From positions 1,800,001 to 1,864,000 of the forward strand of contig JAEMWC010000001.1 of NCBI GenBank assembly GCA_016490735.1: DNA of 64,000 nt. The letters are read 5' to 3'. This document shows, one piece after another, positions 21,615 to 33,584 of this stretch; position 1 is the stretch's first letter, and each line of letters begins with the position of its first letter. A program made the position numbers and the translations under genes. Source of the stretch: Pachyseris speciosa (Eukaryota > Cnidaria > Anthozoa > Scleractinia > Pachyseridae). The notes under the pieces are model-generated. The model made no database searches and was not told the DNA's origin. It saw only the letters and a program-made list of their open reading frames with translations.

Positions 21615-24600
21615 ATGTCATCCACGTACGGACGTAAACAGAAAGCTGCATCGATGGCTGCATGTCGATGGGGAAATCTCGAAAAGGTGACAGTTAAAGA
21701 TTTCCAGTGTCAGGTTGGGAATAGAAATCTCAAAGATGCAGAGACACAAACTGAAATTAGTATTGGGCTGTCATCACCTGGAAACTTTATAGGAAACTCT
21801 GTGTCCGCGGCCTTTTTGACCGCTCCGAAGCTCTCTGACATCTCTTATGATAAAACTGTGCAATCCTGTGAACCTGTGTCCGTGAAATGTCCTTCCGAAC
21901 CTGAGAAACTCCACTGTTTAGATATAACACAAATAAACGAAGCTATCGAGGCTACTAAATTGCAACCACTCTCCCAAGACAGCATGGAGCAGCAGACAGT
22001 GAGCAAGGAGGCTTGTAAATTATCCTTGAAAGCAACTCTATCAAAAAGTGCTAAGCACTCGATAGAAAACCTGACTGATAATGGTGAGCTCGAAACTTGT
22101 GATGGACAACTTCTCCTTACAACATCAGCCTCGCTTGAGAACTTAGTTAACAGTAATTTAAGTAATTTACAACACTGTGACTGTGAAAAAGAAACTGAAT
22201 TCGAATTTTGTTCGGTAAAACAAAACACAGTTGAAGAGTTGAGTTCGAATGTAGTCGATGTGGGAAAAAAGTCAACTTGAAGAGTAGCATTCCTGTCGTT
22301 AAGGCCACAACTCGTCCAAGATCAGTAATCCGTAATCTCGTTGCTCTTTCATTCCTTGTCAATGGGCAATATTTCAAAGATTACCACAAAATTCTCGGGA
22401 CTCTTGGTCTGGATCACGTCAGTTCCACTCAGTGGATCCATATTGTTGAATGGATTGCGCCGTTCGTAAAAGGGATCGCCGACTGGAGCGTGCAAGAAGC
22501 AAGAACTGAGGCAGTTCGACGTGGAGATAAGTCATCATTACACATCCAGTTCGACGGCTTTTATCTGACTCGCGGCCACTATTCGAATAACAGTTCAGCT
22601 ACCGTCCACGATGCGAAGACTGGCAAAATTATTGCGTACTCACACCGAACAAAGCGCGGCCAAAGTGCTAACTGGGAAGGAACAAGCGGTGGAGCTGAGG
22701 GGGACATGTTCGGGGAAATGCTGGAGGATCTCCTGGGTACCTTTTCGATCGACAAATGCACAATGGACAACGATTCGTCCTGCCACGAGATTCTCCTAGC
22801 AAGTCCAGAGACAGAAATTGTAATCTGTGGAAACCATCGTGCAAAAACATTCCACGCTGACCTCCAGAAAGTCAAGAACACCCCTTGTCAGGTAAGTCGC
22901 TAAGGGCTTTAGGAGGTGGGGGTGGTGTGCACGAGATGCCAAATGTAGACTTTAGCGAGGGGATAACAGCCCCTGTCAGTCTCAGTTTTACAATAAGTAG
23001 AAATAAAAAATAATATAAAAATTAAAAATTAAAAATAAATGCATATTTACTGTACCACTTTGAGTACAGAAACATATTGAAGGCCTGCAAGGGACTCCAA
23101 GCCAACACAAAAAGATACATGTATCCCTTAATGATGCAGTATGTTTGTTATGATAAAAGCAAGCAATTTGCAACCAAGTGAATAATGGGCAGATACTATA
23201 AATTATTGCCAAGGGACAACGCCTATGTTATTATTAGATATTTGGCTCATTTTCCTTTGCTCTCTTGGGTCATTTCCTGAACAACAACTGGCAATCCAAG
23301 ATGAATGTAATTATTAGAAACTGCAACCAACAATATAGGAACATTTTAGGCTGGATTGAGCAAATAATAAGTGTTACTTTACACTTAATACTGTATGTGT
23401 CTAACTTGATACAATGTACAATGTTACACCAATAATTGTGTTGTTACTGTCAGAATATTGGACCCATTTGGATTGTCTTACTGTTCAAACTTCTTAAAGT
23501 GCCAGTCCCACTCAATACACTTGAGTACATCATTGAGAGACAGGATGAATATGAAAAGGCAAAACTCCAGAGAGCAAATCCAGAGCACCAGAAGAAGAGG
23601 TAACAAAACATCTTCTTACTTCTGTGGCAATTTTTTCATTCAAATTGTATATCAATTTAATAAAAAAATATGGCTTGTTAGCCCTTAGGGGAGGGAAGGA
23701 TCAGTTAGGCATATTACCAAGGGGAGGTGTGAGTGAGACCAAATTTGTAGATCAAGACACACTATGGGGCCAGAAATAGACCCAGATAAGTCGAAGGGCT
23801 CTGATCTGATCTATTCAAAAAAGGCCACGTAGATGATGTTATGCAAGACCAAGAATCTATCATGGATAAACTGCTGTAACAGGATGTATCCAGGTCAGTT
23901 GCATGTAGCCATTTGTCACTGAACAAAATGACAGCAATTTTGTGGCACCAAATTCAGGGGGGATCCACCTTAAAATCTTTTGTTTTCTTTCTTATTCTTC
24001 CTTCAACCCATTTTAAGCTTAATTTTTGTAACTACTCCGCTCGTTTAGTTTTTACTACTCTGAGTAGATTTTTTGCTTATTTAAGTTTATCTTTTGCTCT
24101 AAGGTATCTTTTATATCTAGCAAAATAAAATGGTTGTTGTTGTTACATTTAACTTATATTTCTGGGCTAACAGGAATGCTAGTAAGAAGAGAAAACACAA
24201 GAGTCATGAACAAGAAAAACAGTTCATGAAATCACTAAAATCTGTTAGGGCAACAGCAGTGTACACTGGTGATACAGAGGTCACTGTAGAAGAAACAAGT
24301 GGTGAGGATGATGACAGTGGTGATGACCTTTCAGATGATGGAGAAGAGCCTGAATTTGCTTCCATGGAACAGCTCACTGGAACATCAACTAGTGACTCAG
24401 AAGAAGAGCTTGATAGCCTGACCCCATTATTTTTCCTGTACAACAGTGAAGGAACAGGTGGATCTGTCTACACAGACCACATCATTGAGCTTGCAGCAGT
24501 AGTTCAGCCACTACCTGAAGATATACAAATTGCCAGTCCACTACAGTTTCAGTCCTTGGTGTATACAGCAAAGAGGATTGCACCAGTTGGTAAGTTGGTT

Positions 24601-26988
24601 GGTGGCATCTTCATTCTGTTGAGGAAAGCAGTGATTCAGTAAATTGTAATGTTGGAGTCACCTTAATATCACAAGTTACATGTAGTAAGGCAAATGTGAA
24701 TGCGCAGTAATGAGTAGCGGGCCTTTCCAAACTGGAAATCCCAGTCAGTAAGCCTAATGTACGAATTGTTTTCCCCAGATTACATGAAACTTCACACTTT
24801 GCATAAAAAAGTTTGCTTTCAAGACCCCTACCCCTTCCTCTCCCCCATGAGATGGAAATAATGTTTGTTGGAACTACGTTGGACACATTGTAATGTGAGC
24901 CTTTTTATATTGCAGTAACAAGAAAGTGTGGCATTTCAAAGAGAGATATTCTCAATAAGCCTAAGCTTTCGCAAGTCATTCCAGACTTTATTAACTGGAT
25001 AAACTGTCTAATTAAGGAGGTGTCTCTGGCTACAAGGACGCAACATTTTCCAGGTATGGATACAGGGATGAAAAAAAAAGGGAAAACAAATTGATAGGCG
25101 ATTTTTTCCAAGGACAAATGAAAATGACCTCCCCCCCTCCGTTCACCCAAAACACCAACCCCCCCCCCCCCCCAACCAGCAATAATATTGTTACATTTGA
25201 GGAACTGAATTTGCCTCATTGATTGTGTATTTTTCCATGTTCATCTGTCCTTTTAAGAGCCACGACACACATAAAACCCTTGGCCATTAATGGTTTAGTT
25301 TCCTCTTGTGAAAGTATATTATTTCATTGTATTTTTGGATGACAAATTTGACCAGTAATTACCGATCACCGCCCATTATTTTGATCTCTGTGGATAATAT
25401 TACTATTTACATACATGTACACAACTTTACAACTTTATTTTCATACCATTGACAACATTGCTAAAACATTCTTTCCAAACAGTCCTGCTGGCACATAATG
25501 GATTTGTCTATGACTACCCACTGCTATATGCAGAACTCAAAAGGAGGGAACAGCTGGTAGATGCCTCTTTGTTATCAAAAGTATCATTTGGTGACACTCT
25601 TCAATTTGTTAGACAGGTAAGAAACAGTGACCTTCAGCTGTTCATATAAACTTCCAAAACTCATTAGTAATTCACAAAGGGAAAAACACAGGAAATCAAC
25701 ATGGTGATAGAGGTTTGGATATCTGGACTTAAATAGCTTAAAATTTTGCTTAAACTTTTGCTTTGAATTTCCCAAGAATCATTCATGAATAATTTGAGAA
25801 GCCATATCAAAAACTCAGGTACCAAACATTTCCAAATCTGTTAAAAAAAAACTCAGCTGTGCCTTTTTTTTTCTACCCATGTCTCAGTGTTTGGATATCC
25901 TGGTGAAACACTTTGTACATTACAGTGTACATGTAATATTCTTGCAAATATGAAAATTTTACGACAACATAATAAATAATAATAGATAATAAAATTTTCT
26001 CAATACCTTATTACTAATTCTGTGATCGTTTCAGAAATAATTATTTGTAAATAGCATGATTTCCTTTGCGTGGGTTATAATTATTTCAATTACATGTTCA
26101 GATTTTTTAACTCCCAGCTCAGAAAAACTGGAAAGTTGGAAAAAATTAACCGCAAGAGTAAAGTTGGAATGGAGGCCCTCTACTCTACATACTTCCCCAG
26201 TGAGACATACAATGGTAAATATTGTAATGAATACATTTTGCAAGACACTGTCATCATTTATAATTAAAGTCAGATTCCTATAACCAAGACCACTTGGGCA
26301 AAGTTTTTAAGTTTGGTTACAAAACTATGTTCTGAAATCAACTGATTGAGTTAGTTGCAAAATTATTTGTCTATACGTAGAAACTAGCTCAAAGTTAACG
26401 TAACTCAAGAGTCTAGTGAGACCAATAATGAAGCCAAACAAGTTTGTATGGTATATGGTACAGGTTACATGTCATGTATGGCTACATGTAAATATTGTAG
26501 AAGTTGCATTGCAACATGGGGAGTAATCATGAAATAGTTTGTTGTATACATGTACACTGTACAATGAAATTTGATATTTCCTGAAAGATATACATAATTC
26601 CAGACTTACGTGAATCTTATCTTCTGCCTAAATTATTTTTTCAGCGCACAGAGCACTTGATGATTCAATTGCCCTGAAGAGGCTAGTTTTTGAATGCGAA
26701 CTGAAGCACCACCTTCACCTCTTGGAGTTTAGATCTGCCAAACAACAAAGAGGCAAATTTGAATCAATGCTATTTGTGCGAGTACAATCAGGGCAGCTGA
26801 TTTACAAGTTGGGGAAACATATCTCATCCTCAATGGCGAAGAAAATCGTGAATGCTGGGCTCACTTATGAACTGCTCAGAAGGAGAAGTGCTCTACTTTC
26901 AAAAGAAGGATTTGTCCAAATGTTGAAAGAGAAGCATCTGTCAAAGCAGTGTTGTGACAAGCTTGTGGCTTATTTTTGCATCCACTAA
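21615..26988 (+). CDS. Kolobok-like transposase joined to DEDDh exonuclease, 7 exons
   Basis: Exons inferred from GT-AG sites with matching phases: 21615-22891, 23454-23599, 24174-24589, 24916-25053, 25483-25616, 26118-26214, 26645-26988. Exon 1 has a DDE-type core: LHIQFDGFYLTRGHYSNNSS, WEGTSGGAEGDMF, TMDNDSSCHEIL and VICGNHRAKTFH. Exons 3-7 give a 3'-5' exonuclease layout: LFFLYNSEGTGGSVYTDHIIELAA (Exo I, Asn where the first Asp is expected), LLAHNGFVYDYPLL (Exo II, AHNGxxxD) and AHRALDDSIAL (Exo III, HxxxxD). Between them is a basic then acidic Ser/Asp-rich linker. Exon 1 has a -1 frame break at a run of six A (22265-22270). The element context says the gene serves transposition. Whether both halves form one protein depends on the break and the splicing. 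Confidence 0.66.
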
Positions 26989-27507
26989 TTTTCATAAACT
27001 ATTCATTCATCTGGAGCAAAACCCTATTTAAAATATTTAAACTACGTGACATATCTGTAGAATAACGAAGTAGTGGAATAGAGTTGTGAGTTATGTAAGT
27101 GTGCATGAGGCAATGTAACGAAACACAAAAACAAGTGACAAAACGTTTATTCCAATGTTTTAATGTAATCTACATTCATGAAATCCTTGCAAAGGTGAAA
27201 GAAACAGCATAGGTATTACAACATGCTGTGTAAATGTTACCTGTCCGCTCGCGCAGAAGGTTTAAGAGGAGCAGAGGGGTGGAACGTTTATACAATGTAA
27301 TTAATTTAAATGAAACACGTTGTTGTAAATATTTTCCATACAAATGAACGCAAATCAAATCATCTCAGCTGAGTAGTAAAATTATTACATAGGCATGTTC
27401 CATGAAATGTCAATAAAATCATGTCCCCTAAGATTAGTTCGAGATGTATTAATTATTTAGGTATTGAATATGTGAATGATCATCGTAGTGCAGTAGTGGA
27501 AAGAAAA

Positions 27508-27585
27508 CCTGAAAAAATTCAGGCTTGTACGGGATTCGAACCTACGACCTCTGCGATACCGGTGCAGCGCTCTACCGAAATCAAA
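27508..27585 (-). repeat. tRNA-derived SINE-like fragment
   Basis: On the minus strand: GGTAGAGCGCTGCACCGG (A-box-like), then GGTTCGAATCC (perfect B-box) and GTACAAGCCTGAA. The tRNA 5' part is missing and the fold is incomplete, so it is a SINE head, not a functional tRNA gene. The same CCTGAAAAAATTCAGG word flanks the tRNA-like loop at 18.3 kb. Confidence 0.72.
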
Positions 27586-27653
27586 TATAAGATTTTCATA
27601 TATTCATTCTCATATTTAGGGATTGGATGAATAAATAAAATTAATACAAAAAA

Positions 27654-27902
27654 TCATGTAAACTTACCTAATAATGAAGGTTTCATGATCCACAGCATCT
27701 CCAACTGTTTGAAAAATACATTGCCGCGACCGAAATTGACAAAAATACCATTTGAAGCGTGAAGATTTACTTTTTTCAGCTCCTTTTCATCCCCATGAAT
27801 TTCGTTTTCGAAGACGAACTTTGAACGAAACAGAACGTTCGTTGCCCTAGCAGCCTGGCCTAGAATGCTTAGGCACCAGGCCGCTGAAAATTCGCTGGCC
27901 AC
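27654..27902 (-). other. Unrecognised open frame in element A 3' part
   Basis: An 82-codon frame containing GQAARATNVLFRSKFVFENE and NGIFVNFGRGNVFFKQLEML. The composition looks like real coding sequence rather than random, with no stops over its length, but I do not recognise a family. It lies on the strand opposite to the transposase gene inside element A. Confidence 0.3.
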
Positions 27903-28372
27903 TTCCGGTGGAAAAAGAACTTTTCTCCTCGAGAGATAATTGTAGTTGCTGGATTTTGAAACAATTCAAAAGAACATCATATTTTCTTGGATTTCAAGCA
28001 TGGGTTTTGCGACAAAATGAAAAACCAAAAAATTATGCTCAAAAGAGTGGTCAAAGAAACATATTTTCCTTTCTCGTTTTTTTATTTTTCATCATAAGCC
28101 AAAACGCATGCTTAAATTTCTTCAAAACGGCTTTTGAATTGTTATTATACAGAAAATGCGGAAAGAAGGCTTAAGCCATTCAGTTAAAATGCATTTTTCT
28201 GTTTCTGGTCACGTGACATTGGGCGTGGTCCGATGACGTCATGAACTGGACCATATTTGCCCCCTATGAGTATTGTCCAAATTTGGTCCAATTGAAGCAT
28301 ACATGTGTAGAGTTATAGCAAATTGATTTTTCCCTAGCAACGGCATCAAAAGATACTTTAATGGGCCCTTAA

Positions 28373-28625
28373 AGAACAACAAAAGTGATGTTGCCACTTG
28401 TGCAAACCGCACGGAGGAGTTTTAAGGAGTGTTTTAAAAAATGACGTCAAAACCCCAGCATGGGAACGAGGCTGGGAGTAAAAAACGTCTCATATCGTTA
28501 AAAATCACAATTATAATCTCACCATTTTATCAATTTTTGTCAAGAAAGTTATAATGTGCGACTTGATCTGTAAATTTCTGGTCACGTGACCTTTCGACAT
28601 GAAAACGAGGCTCTGAGGCTTATAT
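28373..28625 (+). repeat. Element B left terminal inverted repeat, inner part
   Basis: From AGAACAACAAAAGTGATG through TTGCCACTTGTGCAAACCGC, AAAATGACGTCAAAACCCC and GGTCACGTGACC to about ACGAGGCTCTGAGG. It pairs with the complement of 33250-33513. GTCACGTGAC palindromes (E-box CACGTG) lie in both arms. Confidence 0.85.
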
Positions 28626-28753
28626 CAAGTGAAATTCCTGAGGCAGAATTCCACAGGCCGAAGCGTATGAATGAGTCAGAGCGGTTGACTTCAAAAGAGA
28701 TTAGAGACGAATCAATAATGTTGTTGTAGGAGGCCGTTTCTAAAGACGACAGC

Positions 28754-31700
28754 ATGAAGGCTATCTATGACGCTGCTGCCATTTTACGAAAATGCATCAA
28801 TAAAAGCAAGAAATGGGTGTTTACAGGCCGCTTCGATGATGCAAATGACAACCATGTGCCAAAAGAGCTCTACTACTTCTTTAGATGGATTGTTCAGGAT
28901 TGTTCAGGGTCCAAAGCCATTAACGTCAGGTAAACTTAAGTTCTTTTGATACATATAAAATTATTAAGAGGCCATTGATTGCTGGTCTTCGATTGAACAT
29001 TTTCCCATGGGAAGGTTTGACCTTTAATACTGAGGCGTTATATCGGGGTGGGGGAGGGGGGATTCAACGAATTTGTTTTACATGTTTAATAAAATGTTGC
29101 AATATATTGGTGATTATGTAAAAGTAATTTTAATAAAAGGCTCATCTGTTGCTACAACAGTCGTGAAGAGACAAAGGAATAGTGATAACGTAATAAATTT
29201 GATAAATTACTTGGGTCTGAACAAAAAACAAACGCTGGGACAACTCAGTAAATGCAGTAATCGTTCTGTTCTAAAAAAGGCACGAAATTTACAAGCATCA
29301 TTTTACATTTAACTTGTCAGATGACAAAGTCTCCGAAGTGCACAAGCGGGCCAAAACCCTCGCTCAAAGTACCATTTCAATGACACTAACAGATCGTCAA
29401 GTCAAATATGCGAAGTCCGATGTACTGAGAACAACAAGAGAAATGCCCCAGCAACTCGCAGTTGGTTTGGCCATTCACCAAACTATAAGAAGCAAAGAGA
29501 TAGTGAACTTCTTGCATGGATTTGGAATGTCGGTTGAATATAACCGCATCTTAAGAGCAGAAGCCCAAATCGAGAAACATGTTCTTCAGCGCATGGAACA
29601 AAATGATGGCATATTCATTCCCCCAGACGTAGTCTCTGGACGTCGCGTTTTCTTCGCCGTTGACAGCGTGGATTTTGCAGAAGATACGCCCGACGGAAAA
29701 AGAACCCTGCACGGCACAGCAATGGCAATTTTCCAGAGAAAGCACCCTGGTGATGTAACAGCAGAACTCAGGTAGTTTACAATATATACTATTTTCTAAA
29801 ACCACCATTGCGTGCTTTAATTCTCGTTTCGTTGACCAGGTGTATTGCTATAGTATACATAAGACGTCCCTCCATATTTTTTTCACCTTTTTTAGACTAC
29901 AAGATGCAGGAAAGGTCGATCGTTCGGTACAACATCTTCCTGAGGCACGATTACTGGAATGTCCTGATCCCCCGCCCAAGCCTAAAAGTCCAACATACCC
30001 CTCGTTTTCCTTCAACACAGGGGGTGAGCTTTTAATGCTCAAAGACTTTGCTTGGCTGCTGGGACTAAATATGACCCGGTCTCCAGTAGAAGAGAGAGAA
30101 GAAACAAGCTCCGTTGATGGAAATCAACAACCACAAGTACAGCGTCAGACCCCCGTACCTGTCTGGTCTGGATTTAATTCCCTTGTACACGAAACCCTAT
30201 CAGTTGCAAGAATCGGGTCCCCTCCACTTTTAGCAGCCCCCGCTCATGAATGGAACACAATTCTTACCATCTTGATGCAGGCTCAATCGATCACTGCAAA
30301 GGTTATGGGTCCTGGTAACAAGACTGTCGTTTCACTTGATATGGGATTGTACCAGCCTGCCAAGAAACTTCAAATGGCACGTAACGACCTCAATCACATA
30401 ATTCTTCGTCCTGGCGAACTACACGTTGTCATGGCACAGTTAAGAACAATCGGTTCCTTCATTGAGAACAGTGGTATCGACCTGTGTTGGTCTGAGGCTG
30501 ATGTGTATGGCCCTACAACGGTGAAGCAAATACTCGATGGTAATCACGTTAAGAGGGGCGAACAAGCTCACACACTTACCTTGCAGGCCTTTTTTTATCC
30601 TCTATCAAAGAGCTTTCTTTTCTGGACAAGAAAGGTGCAGACCACGCCCTGGAGCAAGTAAATCGCTCGATGATAGTCTCTGGAGGACTAGTTGGTATCA
30701 CCCTCAATCCACATGCCCGTACCAAATTTTTCCTCATTGCCCCGGAGCTTGCCCGTCTGTCTGAAGATGCCAAAGAAATGTCTGGGACCACCCCGGCGAA
30801 AGAAGGTAACCATCATCACATCTTATCAGCGTCAGTAATTTCTCGTGAAGAGAAAAACCTAGAGAAGTTGGTAACTACACTGGAAAATTTCACGAATCCA
30901 TTCATTGAGAAGAGCAACGACCTCTTTAATCTTGTCACAAAGGTTGTAACGCCAAGCAAAGTAAAGGAGGATCTTTTGGAACAGTGTGAGATTGGCCAGA
31001 ATCTGTTCGAGAAGTTTGTGAAAGATCGCATCCAGTCAGGACAAATCAATCTCTGGTCCCCGATGAAGAAAAGAAAACTTCAGACTTGGAAAACCATGGG
31101 AAAGAAGATCAAGGTGTCTGGTAACGGCCAGATTCTGGAGTTACAAGAAGACAGAAACCTATTTGCACGCATGATGGTGATCTGTAAAAGCCGACTAGAG
31201 ATCGACATCCAAGTAGCAGTTGGAACATACGAATTTACAGTGGTTCCGAGATCGATGTTCGCTACTGATGGAGAAATGTTGCACTGCCCAGCCAAGAGTG
31301 TGCTGATGTCTATTCTAGAGAAGCTTCCAGCCAAAACTGATGATTGCAGGGCTGTAAGTCAAGATGCTACGAGTCAGGGGGAAAGAATGCAAGTTTGTAT
31401 CATTGATGCAATGGCTGAAGTGCAATCCTTAGACAAGCCAGATTGGATAAAGAGCTGCTCACAGCTTGCAGATCACTTCGCATGCCGCATCTTTGAGAAG
31501 TATGGAGACAATGACGAAATACGCCTCATCTTTGATCGCTACGATCTCCCGTCCTCCCTGAAAGAAGCTACTCGCAAGAAGAGACTAGGAAACCATGATC
31601 CAGTCTATTACCGTGTAACCTCCACCACACATATCGCCAAGGTCCCAATGAAGAAGCTGCTTTCCCATGCGAAAACAAAGAGTGAGCTGACCGAGTACTT

Positions 31701-32742
31701 GGCAGAAAGGACCATCGAGCACGCAGAGCGAAATGGAACACGTGTAGTGGTAGTTTACGGCTGTGAAAGCAAGGGAAACAAGAAAGACATGTCATATTTG
31801 AAGAGTGACCAAGAGGAAGCAGACACCAAGATTGTCCTGTATGCCCTGGATGCTACAGCCAGTGGAGCAACTGAAATCAGAATTCATTCCCCAGACACAG
31901 ATGTCTTTATTCTTTGTCTAAGGCGATATCCCGATCTCTGCCAGAATACAGTGTTCGTAACCGGCAAAAGTCAGAACTATCGCGAGATTAATCTGCAGCC
32001 AATCATTCGTGCGCTTGGCCCTTTGAAGACGGCAGCACTACCGACATTCCATGCCTTGACAGGAGCAGATAACACAGGCTCATTCTCGAACAAGGGGAAA
32101 TCTACGTGCTGGAATATTTTCAACGAAGCAAGTTAAGATGCAATCAGTGCATTATCGCAGCTCGGAACAAGTGATTTCCCAAGCAGTGAGTCCCAAAAAG
32201 CAGTTGAAAAGCTCGTCTGCCAGTTTTTTGTTCCCAAGACCAACATCTCCACAGTTAAGGCATTGAGATGGTGGCTCTTCACCAAGAAGCAAGCCAAATC
32301 AGAGCGGCTTCCCCCCACATTAGCAGCGTTGAGCCAGGCCATTCTTCGTGCACACTATCAGCTACTTGTATGGAATAATGATAGAACCCCCAATCCATCA
32401 TTGCCATCACCAATGGACTTTGGCTGGGAATGGAAAGAGGAAGAAAAGAAATGGATTCCTATTATGACAACACTCCTCCCAGCACCCGACGCCATCATTC
32501 ACCTTGTTAAGTGCAAATGTGTCAAGGTAAAGTGCACCACCAAACGCTGTCAGTGCAGGAAGGCTGGACTGAACTGCACGGATCTCTGTGGCTGTTCTGA
32601 CACGGGCGAAGGTTGCGAGAATATGCCAGAAGACGACAGTGGTGATAACGATGAAGAAGTCAGCGATGATGAAGATGATGATGAAGCTGACAATGAATAC
32701 ATGTCTGATACTGATGACGATGTGGATGGCGAGCTCATTTGA
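28754..32742 (+). pseudogene. Element B protein with CXC zinc cluster, 3 exons, broken
   Basis: Exons 28754-28929, 29321-29771 and 29896-32742, with GT-AG sites and matching phases. N-terminal WVFTGRFDDANDNHVPKELYYFF; then DRQVKYAKSDVLRT, RRVFFAVDSVDFAEDTPDGK; a middle region; SDQEEADTKIVLYALDA and IHSPDTDVFILCLRRYP, acidic clusters resembling PIN/FEN-type nucleases; FHALTGADNTGSFSNKGK; then a CXC-like cluster CKCVKVKCTTKRCQCRKAG and a Glu/Asp-rich tail. Breaks: a 10-bp tandem duplication at 28887-28906, a -1 shift at a T7 run (30590-30596), and an in-frame TAA at 32134-32136. It is the only gene between the TIRs of element B, so a transposition role is likely. I recognise a widespread invertebrate repeat-encoded family but no named function. 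Confidence 0.6.
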
Positions 32743-33249
32743 GGATTGCTAGTGACTTGAAAACTGCTTTCATCAATTAATACCTTATTGGTATTGTAAT
32801 GTTGTTAACAACTGAAAGATATAGTTTAAATATTTAACTACTTAACAAGAGTCTTTTAAATTAAAACATGTATAAGATGCAAGAATTCATATCAGGTATC
32901 AGCTTATTGGTATTATAATGTTGTTAACAAATGAAAGCTATAGTTTAAATATTTAACTGCTGTAACAAGAGTCTTTTAAATTAAAACATGTGTAAAGTGC
33001 AAGTATTCATATCAGGTATCAGCTCCAATAAAAAAAGGTCTTCGCGTAAAGTGTAGTTACTATTTTTCATACTAATTAAAGCTAATATTCTAAGCTCCAA
33101 TGAAAGAAAATGCCCTGACAAAAACGAGAAGAATGCGTAATATTCCTCGGTTTTCCCACAAACTAAAACATATTTTGTATTTCTTTACTTTTTCAACAAG
33201 TGAATATTTTTTAGCGCGAATTCTCGATTTTAACTCATTATAACATTCA
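32743..33249. other. Element B 3' non-coding region
   Basis: Contains an imperfect tandem repeat of about 117 bp (from about 32790 and again from about 32905: TATTGGTATT, TGTTGTTAACAA, AGTTTAAATATTTAACT, GAGTCTTTTAAATTAAAAC, TTCATATCAGGTATCAGCT). No gene. Confidence 0.75.
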
Positions 33250-33584
33250 AATCGCCTATTTTGAGCCTCGTTTTCATGTCAAAGTGGTCACGTGACCAGA
33301 TAGTTCTAGATTAGGTCGTACATAACCACATTCGTGACAAATTCTGATAATATGGCGAGGTTAACATTGTGTTTTTCAACGATATGAGACGTTTTTACCC
33401 CCAGCCTCGTTCCCATGATGGGGTTTTGACGTCATTTTTTAAAACACCCCTTAAAACTCCTCCCTGCGGTTTGCACAAGTGGCAACATCACTTTTCTTGT
33501 TCTTTTAGGTCACCTGAACATATCTAGCCTAGTTGTTTGCTTTCTTCACGATTTGCCCACGGGAGTACATATGCTCCTGGACTA
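33250..33584 (-). repeat. Element B right terminal inverted repeat
   Basis: Complement of the left repeat: GAGCCTCGTTTTCATGTC, GGTCACGTGACC, GGGGTTTTGACGTCATTTTT, GCGGTTTGCACAAGTGGCAA, then GGTCACCTGAACATATC and the outer end TATGCTCCTGGACTA. It is uninterrupted here, and so shows what the left copy was like before element A inserted. Confidence 0.85.

Larger units (their letters stand above)
21353..28368 (+). mobile_element. Element A: Kolobok-like transposon with TTAA target site
   Basis: Flanked by TTAA at 21349-21352 and 28369-28372. Its termini are inverted repeats: GGGCCCATTGAAGTATCT on the left and the complement of GGGCCCATTAAAGTATCT on the right, with GTTGCTA further in. TTAA duplication with short TIRs starting in G fits Kolobok (also piggyBac). 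The transposase-like exon argues for Kolobok. The insertion lies inside the left TIR of element B, so A is the younger. It carries the seven-exon gene at 21615-26988. Confidence 0.8.
21262..33584. mobile_element. Element B: long-TIR transposon interrupted by element A
   Basis: The outer ends match in inverted orientation, both starting TAGTCCAGGAGCATATGT (21262 rightwards; 33584 leftwards). They continue through GTGAAGAAAGCAA and TGTTCAGG(G/T)GACCT. After 21348 the left repeat is interrupted by element A and resumes at 28373 with AGAACAACAAAAGTGATG, matching the right copy at 33513 downwards. Removing element A gives a terminal inverted repeat of about 330 bp on each side. The interior, about 4.6 kb, codes for one spliced CXC-domain protein. 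The target-site duplication of B was not identified. Confidence 0.8.

Noticed and set aside
22579..22881. Minus-strand frames opposite the Kolobok-like exon 1
   Set aside because: Shadows of the plus-strand transposase-like coding sequence, which has consistent splicing.
24130..26988. Host TREX-type exonuclease gene unrelated to the transposon
   Set aside because: The exons lie between the TTAA-flanked ends of element A on the same strand, and their phases link to exon 1 of the transposase-like gene; a host gene captured long ago remains possible.
27508..27585. Functional tRNA gene
   Set aside because: B-box and part of the A-box are present, but the acceptor and D-arm sides are missing and repeat words flank it; it fits a SINE.
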